From positions 1 to 44,839 of the forward strand of contig CALVMU010000010.1 in the NCBI GenBank assembly GCA_944348085.1: a stretch of DNA of 44,839 nt, written 5' to 3'. Both the position numbers and the translations under genes were made by a program. This DNA comes from an uncultured Clostridia bacterium. Its GTDB lineage: Bacteria > Bacillota > Clostridia > Christensenellales > UBA1242. Below, piece after piece: positions 30,874-40,101 of this stretch. How positions within the stretch are numbered: position 1 is the stretch's first letter; every line of letters starts with the position of its first letter. The notes under the pieces are model-generated. The model saw nothing but the letters and a program-made list of their open reading frames with translations. It was not told where the DNA came from and did no database searches.

Positions 30874-33105
30874 ATGAAAAAAATTTTTGCCAAAATTTTT
30901 GCTTGCATGATGGGGCTAGCCATGTGTTTTGCCGGGGTGGGTTGCCTTGGCGTTGGTGATGGCTTTGATTTTTTCAACGACCTTTTTGCAAGATTTCAAA
31001 ATGGCGACATATCTGAAGAAGAATATTATCGTGAGCTTGCCGACATGGACACACAGCTTTATGGCACAAAAATTTTGTATAGACCAGAAAGCTACGACTT
31101 TGACGGCAACTCTGGCGGAACTGAAGAACAATCAAACAACTATTATGGTCAATATGCTTGGCATATTTTAAGAAGACTGGAACTTATCTATGGAATTTCT
31201 GATAATGCAGATCAAAGTGGTTTGTTAAACTTAAATGATGATACAGCGGATAACGATTACTATACTTTCAACAATGCAACATTGCCATATCTCTATGACA
31301 GCATAAGATATCAAGTTGACAGGCAAATGGCAGTTTCAAACGGTGTGTCAGTGAGCGCGACAGGTGAGGTTACTGAAAATGAGACTAATTTAAACTATAC
31401 CGCTCTGTCTGCCGATTTAAATAGCGCTTGGAATTGGACATTTGCTATTGCTGAGGGTGATATATCTCAAAGGCCATTTTTATATAATGAAGCAACCGGT
31501 ATTCAAAATGCAACTATTCAAAATGATTTGGATGGAAGGGTGACTACTTTGTATAATTATGACCCTATAGACACAATTTCTGCACATTATGTCGGCGATT
31601 TAGTGACAAATTATCTAAACACCTATGTCGGAACAACAACTCAATATGAAAATGTAGAAACAGGCTTTGTTTATTCCGATTATGTCAAGGCACTAGAATA
31701 TGCAATCTATCGCTATGCAATTGACCTTGAGCCTGGCACCGTGAAGGTTGATCCAAGCAGTTCAACTGTGACAAATGAAGACGGCACAACAACCACAAAA
31801 TATTACTCTGTGCAGATTATTGAAACACAAAATGGCATTCAAACAACCTACAGCGTTGATGAAGCGCTTGAAAGGGCGCAAGCAGACTTTAACGAACTTG
31901 GTGGCTTTGTGGGCATTTCTGAGCGAAACAGACGCAACCTTTCAAATTGGATTTTGAACAATGTGATTGGCTCTCAAGCCATGGAAAATGACGAGGTTGA
32001 GGTTTACACTGGTGCAACTCAAGTGACTTACACAGACGCTAACGGTGAAAGCTATACCTTTGTTGCGACAGACTCAACCGAGGCAAACGAGATTTTGCGC
32101 AGTTTGGGTCTGACAAATCCAAACATTGAAATTGACGAGGCTGAGCCTTCTTCAACCACTAAGGTTGGCAGAGATTATGCATACACAGTTGCAAACATGG
32201 TTGAGCTTGTGTGCAACGAGGTTTCAATTGGAAACAATGGTGAAGAGGGCGGAAACGTCAATGTTGACGACAGATATTTGGCATCAGAAATCAAAGAATA
32301 TTGGGGACCAAGCTTTGTTTCTGGCGGTGACGAAGATCCGTTCCCATATTACAAAGACTTTTCAACGGTGACTGCAGGCGCGCCAGTTATTCAGCCACTT
32401 GAATATCAGAATGTGCTGTTTATGTTTAACACCACAGTCAATGTCACGGCAATCACGCTCACATTCCAATACGATGCCGACCTTGACGGCTATGGCACGG
32501 CAACAGGCAACGACATTGACGAAAACAGATATTTGACCATTGAGGTCAGCCTCAATTTCTATGATCACGAGACAGACACATTGACAACGGTTGGCAGTCA
32601 GATGGTCAATGTTCCTGACGGCAAGATGCAAGACCCATGGGGCAGTGACGCCATCACAGAAGCGGAAAGGCGATATGCTCAGCAACACGGCACAAGCATA
32701 ACCTTCTCGCAGACAGCGTCGTTTGGCGTGGACGAACCAATTTTAGGTCTAGCATCACGCGACCTTATTGTTGGGCCATTCAACACAGAAATTGGCAATG
32801 GCATTTTGATGACAGATGTTGGCAGAAATGACTATCGAGGCAATCCGCTTGTGTCAAAAACTCCTCTCACTTTGACAGGAAACTCAAGGGTTAAGGACTA
32901 TTATTCAATCATCGAGCCAACAGACGAGCAGATTGCAAACGGTGAGACATATCTGACAGGTCAGCTTAACAGCGAAATGTTTGCAGGCAATGACGGATGC
33001 GACTATCTTGAAGTTGTCTATCGCGTGATCAAGCGCGTTGGCGACACTGAGACCAACTACAAGTTCTATACCTCAGCCGATGTGATCGCAGACATAGTAA
33101 GATAA
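30874..33105 (+). CDS. Large secreted lipoprotein-like protein of unknown function
   Basis: A 743-aa protein with a standard short signal peptide (KKIFAKIFACMMGLAMCFAG) ending in VGC, a weak lipobox. The mature part is acidic, rich in Tyr, Asn and Thr, with no membrane segment, sortase motif or repeat. FQNGDISEEEYYRELADMD near the start resembles a short-oligomerisation-like helix. I do not recognise the family. It has no Shine-Dalgarno sequence and the promoter -10 is six bases from the ATG. Bases 31185-31700 are richer in AT-ending codons (TTA, GAT, AAT) than the parts on either side, so the middle segment may be an exchanged, variable part of the surface protein. Confidence 0.75.
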   Translation: MKKIFAKIFACMMGLAMCFAGVGCLGVGDGFDFFNDLFARFQNGDISEEEYYRELADMDTQLYGTKILYRPESYDFDGNSGGTEEQSNNYYGQYAWHILRRLELIYGISDNADQSGLLNLNDDTADNDYYTFNNATLPYLYDSIRYQVDRQMAVSNGVSVSATGEVTENETNLNYTALSADLNSAWNWTFAIAEGDISQRPFLYNEATGIQNATIQNDLDGRVTTLYNYDPIDTISAHYVGDLVTNYLNTYVGTTTQYENVETGFVYSDYVKALEYAIYRYAIDLEPGTVKVDPSSSTVTNEDGTTTTKYYSVQIIETQNGIQTTYSVDEALERAQADFNELGGFVGISERNRRNLSNWILNNVIGSQAMENDEVEVYTGATQVTYTDANGESYTFVATDSTEANEILRSLGLTNPNIEIDEAEPSSTTKVGRDYAYTVANMVELVCNEVSIGNNGEEGGNVNVDDRYLASEIKEYWGPSFVSGGDEDPFPYYKDFSTVTAGAPVIQPLEYQNVLFMFNTTVNVTAITLTFQYDADLDGYGTATGNDIDENRYLTIEVSLNFYDHETDTLTTVGSQMVNVPDGKMQDPWGSDAITEAERRYAQQHGTSITFSQTASFGVDEPILGLASRDLIVGPFNTEIGNGILMTDVGRNDYRGNPLVSKTPLTLTGNSRVKDYYSIIEPTDEQIANGETYLTGQLNSEMFAGNDGCDYLEVVYRVIKRVGDTETNYKFYTSADVIADIVR

Positions 33106-33106
33106 A

Positions 33107-33135
33107 AGAGCAAGCGAAATACTTGCTCTTTTTTT
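33107..33135 (+). terminator. Terminator of the second lipoprotein gene
   Basis: Eight-bp stem AGAGCAAG (33107-33114)/CTTGCTCT (33122-33129) followed by a T run. Confidence 0.9.
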
Positions 33136-33166
33136 GTCAAAAAGCTTTTTTTTGTTTTGAAAAAGG

Positions 33167-33195
33167 TTATATTTGTTTTTCCGACCTCATAAGAT
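33167..33195 (+). promoter_or_regulatory. Sigma-E-like promoter of spoIVA
   Basis: -35-like TTATATT (33167-33173), 14-15 bp spacer, -10-like CATAAGAT (33188-33195), against the Bacillus mother-cell sigma-E consensus with CATACAAT. A good sigma-A promoter is not seen here. The start would lie near 33203, just before the ribosome binding site TGGAGGT. Confidence 0.65.
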
Positions 33196-33218
33196 AAGTT
33201 GTATCATTGGAGGTTAAC

Positions 33219-34694
33219 ATGGAAAAATATGAAATCTATGATGATATTAAGGAAAGAACCAATGGCGATATCTATATCGGCGTTGTTGGACCGGTAAGAG
33301 TTGGTAAGTCAACTTTTATCACGCAATTTATGCAAAAGCTTGTGCTTCCTAATATCACTGAAAAAAATTCTAAAGAAAGAACGATCGACGAGCTTCCTCA
33401 AAGCGCTGACGGCAAAACTATCATGACAACTCAACCGCATTTTGTTCCAAACGAGGCAGTCAAAATCAAAGTTGCAAACGCTGAAATGTCTGTGCGCATG
33501 ATTGACTGCGTGGGCTATCTTATCTCTGGCGCAATGGGGCATGTGGAAGGCGAAAAACCAAGGCTTGTCAAAACACCTTGGACTGAAAATGAAATCCCTT
33601 TTGAAGAAGCCGCATCTCTTGGCACAGACAAGGTTATCAAAGAGCATTCGACGATTGGCATTATGGTGACAACTGACGGCTCGGTGACTGACATTGCACG
33701 GTCAAACTATATCGAAGCGGAAGAAAAGGTGGTGAGTGAGCTTAAAGTGGTGGGCAAACCTTTTGTGATTGTGCTTAACAGCGCGCATCCTCAAGCAAAC
33801 GAGACCAAAAAACTTGCCTCGTCACTCGAAGAAAAATATGATGTGCCTGTGATTGCTTTAAACGCGCTTGAACTTAAGGAAGGCGATGTTGACAAGGTGT
33901 TTGAAAATCTGCTGATGGAATTTCCTGTCAAGTCAATCCGCATTTCAATGCCATCTTGGCTTAAGGCGCTTTCTTTCGACAATCCTATCATCTCTGAAAT
34001 CGCTGGCGAAATGAGAACGCTTGGAAGCAAAATCAACAGGCTTAGCGACGCAGACAAAAATCAAATCGCCTTTGCAGAAAGCGACAACTTTGACGCGATA
34101 ACCTATTCAAACATTGAGGCTGGCGAGGGCGTTATCAAATTTAATGTCATTCCAAAGGAAGGGCTGTTCTATAAAGTGCTTTCAAATGAATGCGGAATTG
34201 AAATCAACAGCGACTACGAGCTTATGTGCAACATCAAAGACCTTGCAAGAGCCAAAATTGAATATGACAAACTTAAAGATGCGCTTGACCAGGTGAAAGA
34301 AACTGGCTACGGCGTGGTTGAACCTTCTTCAACCGATTTTGAACTTGGTCAACCTGAAATCATCAAGCAAGGCTCTCGCTATGGCGTCAAAATCAAGGCG
34401 ACAGCTCCAAGTCTTCACATTATGAGGGTTGATGTTGAAACTGAAGTCACTCCTCTCGTTGGAAGCGAAGACCAATCTGAAGACCTCGCTAAAAACATTG
34501 TTGACCAATTTGAAAGCGATCCAGAGACAATCTGGCAGACAAACATTTTGGGAAGAAGTTTGAGCGAGCTTGTGGAGGACAACATAAATTCAAAACTTGT
34601 TATGATGCCAGTTGAGGCTCAGCGCAAGATGAGAAAAACTCTTACTCGAATTGTCAATGAAGGAAAAGGCGGAGTTATTTGCATTTTGCTGTAA
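33219..34694 (+). CDS. spoIVA: Stage IV sporulation protein A (SpoIVA)
   Basis: Mother-cell ATPase that polymerises on the forespore surface and forms the base layer of the spore coat. ATG 33219 is chosen because TGGAGGT precedes it; the TTG at 33207 lies inside that site. The 491-aa product matches the 492 aa of the Bacillus protein. It begins YDDIKERTNGDIYIGVVG and has the Walker A motif GPVRVGKST at 24-32, the switch-like MIDCVGYL, and a conserved C-terminus ending GKGGVICILL, needed for localisation in Bacillus. The upstream promoter looks sigma-E dependent, as known in Bacillus. Confidence 0.97.
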   Translation: MEKYEIYDDIKERTNGDIYIGVVGPVRVGKSTFITQFMQKLVLPNITEKNSKERTIDELPQSADGKTIMTTQPHFVPNEAVKIKVANAEMSVRMIDCVGYLISGAMGHVEGEKPRLVKTPWTENEIPFEEAASLGTDKVIKEHSTIGIMVTTDGSVTDIARSNYIEAEEKVVSELKVVGKPFVIVLNSAHPQANETKKLASSLEEKYDVPVIALNALELKEGDVDKVFENLLMEFPVKSIRISMPSWLKALSFDNPIISEIAGEMRTLGSKINRLSDADKNQIAFAESDNFDAITYSNIEAGEGVIKFNVIPKEGLFYKVLSNECGIEINSDYELMCNIKDLARAKIEYDKLKDALDQVKETGYGVVEPSSTDFELGQPEIIKQGSRYGVKIKATAPSLHIMRVDVETEVTPLVGSEDQSEDLAKNIVDQFESDPETIWQTNILGRSLSELVEDNINSKLVMMPVEAQRKMRKTLTRIVNEGKGGVICILL

Positions 34695-34808
34695 TTTGAC
34701 CTTTTCGACAAAAAATTTGCAAAAAAACATCAAAAAATCATTAAAATCAAGCTTTTTGATTTAAAAATCGTGCAAAAATGCGTTTTGATGAAAGAGCGCA
34801 ATCAAAGA

Positions 34809-34837
34809 AAGCAGACGAAAAATTGTCTGCTTTTTTT
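34809..34837 (+). terminator. Terminator downstream of spoIVA
   Basis: Stem AAGCAGAC/GTCTGC (34809-34830) followed by TTTTTTT, about 115 bp after the stop. The bases between hold no gene. Confidence 0.85.
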
Positions 34838-34859
34838 GATGATAAACGCTAAAAAAATT

Positions 34860-34887
34860 TTGAATATTAACAAAATTTTGTTACAAT
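34860..34887 (+). promoter_or_regulatory. Promoter of pcrA-ligA
   Basis: -35 TTGAAT (34860-34865), 16-bp spacer, -10 TACAAT (34882-34887) with TGT before it. Only six bases separate the -10 from ATG 34894, and there is no Shine-Dalgarno sequence. Confidence 0.7.
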
Positions 34888-34893
34888 AGGTTT

Positions 34894-37059
34894 ATGAATT
34901 ATGACCTTAACTCATTAAACGAAGAACAACTTAAAGCCCTTAAAGAGACCGAGGGTGCTGTTTTGGTTACGGCAGGCGCTGGCAGCGGCAAGACAAGACT
35001 TCTTACACACCGCATTGCCTATCTTATCAATGAAAAGCGCGTCAATCCTTACAACATTTTGGCGATAACTTTCACAAACAAGGCGGCTAGAGAAATGCAG
35101 GAGAGGGTGGCGCAAATGGTGGAGCAGGCTGACCGAATTTGGATTTCAACCTTCCATTCTATGTGTGTTCGCATTTTGAGAATGGACATCTATAGGCTTG
35201 GCTCTTACAACAAAAACTTCACCATTTTCAGTGAAAGTGACAGCGAAAAAGCAATCAAAAAAGTTTTGGAAGAACTTAACTTTAAAGATGAAAAATTTAA
35301 AAAAGTTTTTGTTTCTCAGCTTTCAAATTACAAAAATTCAGGACAGAGCCTTGAAGGCTATCTTTCAACTCATGCCTGCGAATTTAATATGAACGACATC
35401 GGAAAGGCTATTTTGCATTATGAGGCATATCTCAAAAAGAACAACGCTCTCGATTTTGACGATTTGCTTTTGAAGACCATTGAACTTTTTAAAACTTGTC
35501 CAGATGTGCTTGAGTATTATGCAAACCGATTTGAATATATTTTGGTTGACGAGTTTCAAGACACAAACTCTGTGCAATATGCTCTTGTCAAAATGCTTGC
35601 AAGTGCGCATGGCAATGTTTTTGCTGTGGGCGATGAAGACCAGTGCATTTATTCTTGGCGAGGAGCAAACTTTCAAAACATTTTCAATTTCAGACGCGAC
35701 TTTCCAAACGCCAAACTTTTCAAGCTTGAACGCAACTATCGCTCAAGCGCGCCAATTCTTCAAGTGGCAAACAATGTGATAAAAAACAATTCGTCAAGGT
35801 TAGAGAAAAACCTTTGGACAGACAAGTCTGGCGGAGAAGAACCTGTGCTTTACAACGCCTATGACGAGCGTGACGAGGCTATTTTTGTGGCTAGCAATAT
35901 TGAAAAACTGATAAAAAATGGCTACAAATATGACGATATTGCAATTTTGATGCGTATGAACGCACTTTCACGCAGTTTTGAAGAGGCTTTTCTGTCATAT
36001 AACATTCCTCATCGAATTTATGGTGGGTTCAAGTTTTATGAGCGCAATGAAATCCGCAACCTTACCTGCTATTTGCGCATTTTTGCCAATCCAAAAGATG
36101 ATGTTTCGTTTGCCAGAATTATCAACTTTCCAAAGCGCGGAATAGGTGACGGAACGCTTGCAAAACTGGAAGAGATTGGTGGCGACAAAAGTTTTATTGA
36201 AACTGTTTTGGAACCATCTTTTAAAGAGCATGCTTTATACAAAAAATTTGGCGAGTTTGTGGAAGCTTATAAAGAGCTTTCTTCAGCACGCTATAGCTCT
36301 CTTTCAGAATTTGTCACTTCAGTTGTTGAAAAATTTAAGCTGAAAAGTGCATATAACGCCTCAAATGAAGAAGATTTAAACAGATTGCTTAACATCGAAC
36401 AATTTATCTCGTCTGTTAAAGAGTTTGAAACTCTCAATCCTGATGCTGACCTTGGCCAATTTCTTGAAATGATAACTTTAAGTTCTGACACCGACCAAAT
36501 TGGAGAGGGCGGAGCTGTGACTATTGCAACTGTCCATTCGGTCAAAGGGCTTGAGTTTAAGGTTGTGTTTATTGTTGGTCTCGAGGAAGGTGTTTTTCCA
36601 ATTTCGCGCGCCTTCAATTCTTCTGCCGAGCTTGAAGAAGAGCGCAGACTTATGTATGTTGCAATCACAAGGGCTGAGGAAAAGCTGTTTATGAGCCACT
36701 GCTCAAAGCGCTATCTTTATTCGTCAAGTCAATATCAGATGCCAAGCAGATTTATCAGGGAGCTTGGCCTGCTTTCAACCGCTAAAAGAACTATTGAAAG
36801 AAAAACTGAAAAAAATGACTTCTTGAAAGAAAAAACTCTGCCAATTTTTAGTCGTGAAAGCTTATTTAAAGAAGAAAAAACGCAAAAAGAAGAAAAAGAT
36901 GTTTCAATTTACAAAGTTGGACAAAAAGTCAGTCATCCAAGATTTGGTGAGGGCGAGATTGTGTTTATTTCTGATGACGGGCTTGTTGGAGATATAGTTT
37001 TTGAAGATTTTGGCAAAAAAAGTTTGATGCTAAACCTTGCACCACTTGAAATTTTGTAG
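34894..37059 (+). CDS. pcrA: ATP-dependent DNA helicase PcrA/UvrD
   Basis: Superfamily 1A 3'-5' helicase for repair and rolling-circle replication. The 721-aa protein has all motifs in order: Q motif LNEEQLKAL, Walker A AGAGSGKT (27-34), motif Ia ITFTNKAAREMQER, Walker B VDEFQDTN (218-225), GDEDQCIYSWRGA, LERNYRS, and near the C-terminus TVHSVKGLEF and YVAITRAEEKL. The last 60 residues form the PcrA-type C-terminal RNA-polymerase-binding Tudor-like segment (YKVGQKVSHPRFGEG). It is co-transcribed with ligA, the usual Firmicutes pair. The mRNA is probably leaderless. Confidence 0.96.
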   Translation: MNYDLNSLNEEQLKALKETEGAVLVTAGAGSGKTRLLTHRIAYLINEKRVNPYNILAITFTNKAAREMQERVAQMVEQADRIWISTFHSMCVRILRMDIYRLGSYNKNFTIFSESDSEKAIKKVLEELNFKDEKFKKVFVSQLSNYKNSGQSLEGYLSTHACEFNMNDIGKAILHYEAYLKKNNALDFDDLLLKTIELFKTCPDVLEYYANRFEYILVDEFQDTNSVQYALVKMLASAHGNVFAVGDEDQCIYSWRGANFQNIFNFRRDFPNAKLFKLERNYRSSAPILQVANNVIKNNSSRLEKNLWTDKSGGEEPVLYNAYDERDEAIFVASNIEKLIKNGYKYDDIAILMRMNALSRSFEEAFLSYNIPHRIYGGFKFYERNEIRNLTCYLRIFANPKDDVSFARIINFPKRGIGDGTLAKLEEIGGDKSFIETVLEPSFKEHALYKKFGEFVEAYKELSSARYSSLSEFVTSVVEKFKLKSAYNASNEEDLNRLLNIEQFISSVKEFETLNPDADLGQFLEMITLSSDTDQIGEGGAVTIATVHSVKGLEFKVVFIVGLEEGVFPISRAFNSSAELEEERRLMYVAITRAEEKLFMSHCSKRYLYSSSQYQMPSRFIRELGLLSTAKRTIERKTEKNDFLKEKTLPIFSRESLFKEEKTQKEEKDVSIYKVGQKVSHPRFGEGEIVFISDDGLVGDIVFEDFGKKSLMLNLAPLEIL

Positions 37060-37069
37060 GGAGAGATGT

Positions 37070-39025
37070 ATGGATAAGATTGAAAAAATGAAAGAGCTTA
37101 TCAAAGAGATTGATAAGCATAACTATAACTATTATGTTAAAGACATGCCAACCATATCTGACAAAGAGTATGACAAACTTTACTACAGCCTTGTTGATTT
37201 AGAGCAAGAAACTGGCGTTGTGTTGCCATATTCGCCAACTTTACGCGTTGGCGGGCAGGTGCTTGACGGCTTTGTTAAAAAGCGCCATGAAGTTCCGCTA
37301 TACTCACTCAACAAAGTTCGCGACTATCAAGATTTGCGCGCATGGGCTGACGATATGCAAGCTTTGACAGGCGGAACAGATTTTGCGCTTGAATATAAAT
37401 TTGACGGTCTTCAAATGGTTATTGAATATAACGACGGCATTTTTGTTCAAGCCACCACGCGCGGAAACGGAACGATTGGCGAAGATGTTTCGGCGCAGGT
37501 TAAAACAATAAAATCCGTTCCTCTTAAAATTGATTTCAAAGGCAGGCTTATTGTTCAAGGCGAATGCATGATGACAAACAAAAATTTTGCCCTTTACAAT
37601 AAAACCGCCACCGAGAAACTTAAAAACCCAAGAAATGCGGCAGCTGGTGCAGTCCGCAACCTTGACCCAAAAGAAACTGCCAAGCGAAAACTGGATTATT
37701 TTTGTTATTCAATTTTGCTTTGCGAAGGACAAAATTTTCAAACTCAACAGCAAATGCATGATTTTTTAGCGAAAAATGGCTTCAAAACAGGTGATTTTTT
37801 CAAAATTTGCAAAACTGCTGACGAAATTATTGATTTTATCAAAGAGGTTGATAAGGTCAAAAGCAAACTTGATGTTCAAATTGACGGAATGGTCATCAAA
37901 ATTAACAAAGTCTCGCCAAGAGAGGAAATTGGCTATACCGCAAAGTATCCAAAGTGGGCGGTTGCTTTCAAGTTTGAGGCGACCGAAGTTTCAACCATGC
38001 TTGAAGATGTTGCTTGGCAGGTGGGAAGAACTGGCAGGGTGACACCTATTGCGATTTTAGAGCCTGTCGAGCTTGCTGGTGCAACTGTTTCAAGGGCAAC
38101 GCTCAACAACATTGACGACATAAGGCGCAAAAACCTCTTCACAAAAGCGCGCGTTTTTGTGAGAAGAAGCAACGAGGTTATTCCTGAAGTTATGGGACTT
38201 GCTGAAAAATATGAAAACAGCAAAGAGATTGTCTCTCCAAAAACCTGTCCAGTTTGCAATCATCAGCTCACTCAAAAAGGGCCTCTTCTTTTCTGCACAA
38301 ACCATTTTGATTGCAAGGCTCAAGTTGTTGACAGACTGACCCATTTTGCAAGTCGAAATGCAATGAATATTGAAGGGCTTTCAGAAAAAACTATTGAGGC
38401 ATTTTATTCAAATCTTGGCGTAAGAGAGCTTAGTGATTTGTATAAACTGAAAAAAGAAGATTTGCTCTCTCTTGACAAATTTAAAGAAAAAAAGGCGCAA
38501 AATGTGATAAATGCGCTTGAAAAAAGCAAAAATTCTGAACTTTCCAAGTTTTTGTTCTCTCTTGGCATTGAAGAGGTTGGCTCAAAAACAGCCAAGGACC
38601 TTGCAAAACATTTCAAAACTTTAAATGCAATCAAAGGTGCCACAAGAGAAGAACTTTTGGAAGTTGAAGACATTGGCGAGGTCATTGCAAACAATATTGT
38701 TTTGTATTTTGAAGATAAAGACAACCTTAAAGAAATTGACGACCTTTTCGAAATGGGAGTTAAAATTGAAGAGGCAAAAGCGCAGACGGTTGACCAGCGC
38801 TTTGCAGGAAAAACCTTTGTTTTGACAGGCACACTTTCAAAACCAAGAAAAGAGGTTGAAGAGCTCATTGAGTTTTATGGCGGAAAGACCTCTAGCTCAG
38901 TTTCAAAGAAAACCGACTTTGTTTTGGCTGGAGAGGAGGCAGGTTCTAAATTTGACAAGGCAAAAAACCTGGGCGTTAAAATTATAAACGAGCAAGAATT
39001 TTTCAAAATGGTGGATATAAAGTAG
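37070..39025 (+). CDS. ligA: NAD-dependent DNA ligase
   Basis: Seals nicks in replication and repair using NAD. ATG 37070 is chosen; it follows AGGGAGAG, while the longer frame overlaps pcrA out of frame. The 651-aa protein has domain Ia (HNYNYYVKDMPTISDKEYD), the adenylation motif KFDG with Lys110, and the RNAAAGAVRNLD block. The zinc finger cysteines are 393, 396, 409 and 415, followed by helix-hairpin-helix repeats and a C-terminal BRCT domain starting near AGKTFVLTGTL. It is the complete family architecture. Confidence 0.96.
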   Translation: MDKIEKMKELIKEIDKHNYNYYVKDMPTISDKEYDKLYYSLVDLEQETGVVLPYSPTLRVGGQVLDGFVKKRHEVPLYSLNKVRDYQDLRAWADDMQALTGGTDFALEYKFDGLQMVIEYNDGIFVQATTRGNGTIGEDVSAQVKTIKSVPLKIDFKGRLIVQGECMMTNKNFALYNKTATEKLKNPRNAAAGAVRNLDPKETAKRKLDYFCYSILLCEGQNFQTQQQMHDFLAKNGFKTGDFFKICKTADEIIDFIKEVDKVKSKLDVQIDGMVIKINKVSPREEIGYTAKYPKWAVAFKFEATEVSTMLEDVAWQVGRTGRVTPIAILEPVELAGATVSRATLNNIDDIRRKNLFTKARVFVRRSNEVIPEVMGLAEKYENSKEIVSPKTCPVCNHQLTQKGPLLFCTNHFDCKAQVVDRLTHFASRNAMNIEGLSEKTIEAFYSNLGVRELSDLYKLKKEDLLSLDKFKEKKAQNVINALEKSKNSELSKFLFSLGIEEVGSKTAKDLAKHFKTLNAIKGATREELLEVEDIGEVIANNIVLYFEDKDNLKEIDDLFEMGVKIEEAKAQTVDQRFAGKTFVLTGTLSKPRKEVEELIEFYGGKTSSSVSKKTDFVLAGEEAGSKFDKAKNLGVKIINEQEFFKMVDIK

Positions 39026-39068
39026 TATTATCTATTGTCTTTTTAGTTTGGCAATTTTGTTGCACCTA

Positions 39069-39097
39069 TTGACAAAAACCAGATTTTGTTGTATAAT
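39069..39097 (+). promoter_or_regulatory. Perfect consensus promoter of small membrane protein 1
   Basis: -35 TTGACA (39069-39074), 17-bp spacer, -10 TATAAT (39092-39097), a full match to the housekeeping consensus, ahead of a 128-aa unknown gene. Confidence 0.85.
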
Positions 39098-39120
39098 AGT
39101 TCCATAAAAAGGATGGATAA

Positions 39121-39507
39121 ATGTTTACAGAACAAGAAGAGAGTACTCAACAAGAAAAACAAGAACTAGAGGCGCGCATTAACTATGCCCTTGGTTTTAT
39201 AAAAAGCACCAATCAAAAAATCAAAAGAACAGCAGGCAAACTTGCGTCTCTTCTTGCTGTTATGCTAGGTGGGGCGATTTGCTCTTCATTTATAGCAAGC
39301 ACAAATGGCGATTTGCAAACATTTTTAAAAGTTATATCAATTTTATCACTGACACCTTTGCCTTTTTCTATTAGGAATGCTTACAAAATATATAAAATGG
39401 TTGAGCAGAAAGGTTTGGCGCTTGAAGATTTAAAGGGGATGAGTGCATATTATCAAGCTTGCTATGGCGAGAAAAAATCGCCATTTGAAGACTTTTACGA
39501 AAAATAA
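39121..39507 (+). CDS. Small two-TM protein 1 of a three-gene cassette
   Basis: A 128-aa protein with an acidic/basic N-terminal helix (residues 1-38, EESTQQEKQELEARINY), then two membrane helices (about 41-60 and 66-85), then NAYKIYKMVEQKG and a polar tail. I do not recognise a family. It is the first of three neighbouring genes with this layout, each with its own promoter. The ribosome binding site AAAAGGATGG precedes ATG 39121. With no signal peptide and a hydrophobic hairpin, both ends should face the cytoplasm. Confidence 0.7.
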   Translation: MFTEQEESTQQEKQELEARINYALGFIKSTNQKIKRTAGKLASLLAVMLGGAICSSFIASTNGDLQTFLKVISILSLTPLPFSIRNAYKIYKMVEQKGLALEDLKGMSAYYQACYGEKKSPFEDFYEK

Positions 39508-39517
39508 GTGGTATGTA

Positions 39518-39546
39518 TTGACAATTATATGAAAATAAGGTAAGAT
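39518..39546 (+). promoter_or_regulatory. Promoter of small membrane protein 2
   Basis: -35 TTGACA (39518-39523), 17-bp spacer, -10 TAAGAT (39541-39546), within 11 bp of the preceding stop codon. Confidence 0.75.
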
Positions 39547-39565
39547 TTTTAAAAGGAGAAATATT

Positions 39566-39940
39566 ATGACAGAAGATGAAGCTAGAAGAGATAGAGAGCG
39601 TGGCTTATACGGCAAAATTGCCTACAATGAAAGAAAAATAGAAAAAGCAGAGGTTGAAGCGCATGATGACGGAAAAATTGGCTTAGGCATGCTTGGCTTC
39701 TCAGTTATAGTAGGAGGAGTTATCGGACTTCTTAAAGGAGTGGCGGGCATGACAATTGAAGACACGGCAATATTGGGGCTGATACCAGCCAGTGTATCTA
39801 GTGGTTTAGTTGGAATTTATAAGTTGTGTAAAGCTATTGGGTGTAAATTAAATATTAGAAATATGAGGGCACTGATTGCTGATTCTGAAAAAGAGCTTGC
39901 AAAGCTTAATACAAAACCACATGAAGACGAAAAATGTTAA
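39566..39940 (+). CDS. Small two-TM protein 2 of a three-gene cassette
   Basis: A 124-aa protein. The charged N-terminal helix (EARRDRERGLYGKIAYNERKIEKAE) is followed by two Gly-rich membrane helices (about 38-60 and 65-86), GIYKLCKAIGCKLNIRNM, and an amphipathic end (LIADSEKELAKL). It has the same overall plan as the genes on both sides but little residue identity. The ribosome binding site AAAAGGAG lies well placed before ATG 39566. A strong terminator follows at 39970. Family unknown. Confidence 0.7.
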   Translation: MTEDEARRDRERGLYGKIAYNERKIEKAEVEAHDDGKIGLGMLGFSVIVGGVIGLLKGVAGMTIEDTAILGLIPASVSSGLVGIYKLCKAIGCKLNIRNMRALIADSEKELAKLNTKPHEDEKC

Positions 39941-39969
39941 GTTTGCGAAGAAGGCAAAAAACTTTTAGT

Positions 39970-40003
39970 GTATGCTTGTCAATTGATAAGCATACATTTT
40001 TTT
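39970..40003 (+). terminator. Terminator after small membrane protein 2
   Basis: Eight-bp stem GTATGCTT (39970-39977)/AAGCATAC (39988-39995) with a 10-nt loop, followed by ATTTTTTT. Confidence 0.88.
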
Positions 40004-40052
40004 CTAAGCATTTTTTAGCAAGCAATTTTTCTTTGCACCCAAATCATTTTGT

Positions 40053-40081
40053 GTGACAAAAGACAAAAAGTGGGGTAAAAT
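40053..40081 (+). promoter_or_regulatory. Promoter of small membrane protein 3
   Basis: -35 GTGACA (40053-40058), 17-bp spacer, -10 TAAAAT (40076-40081). Confidence 0.65.
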
Positions 40082-40101
40082 ATGTTTGCAAAGGAGAAAA
40101 T

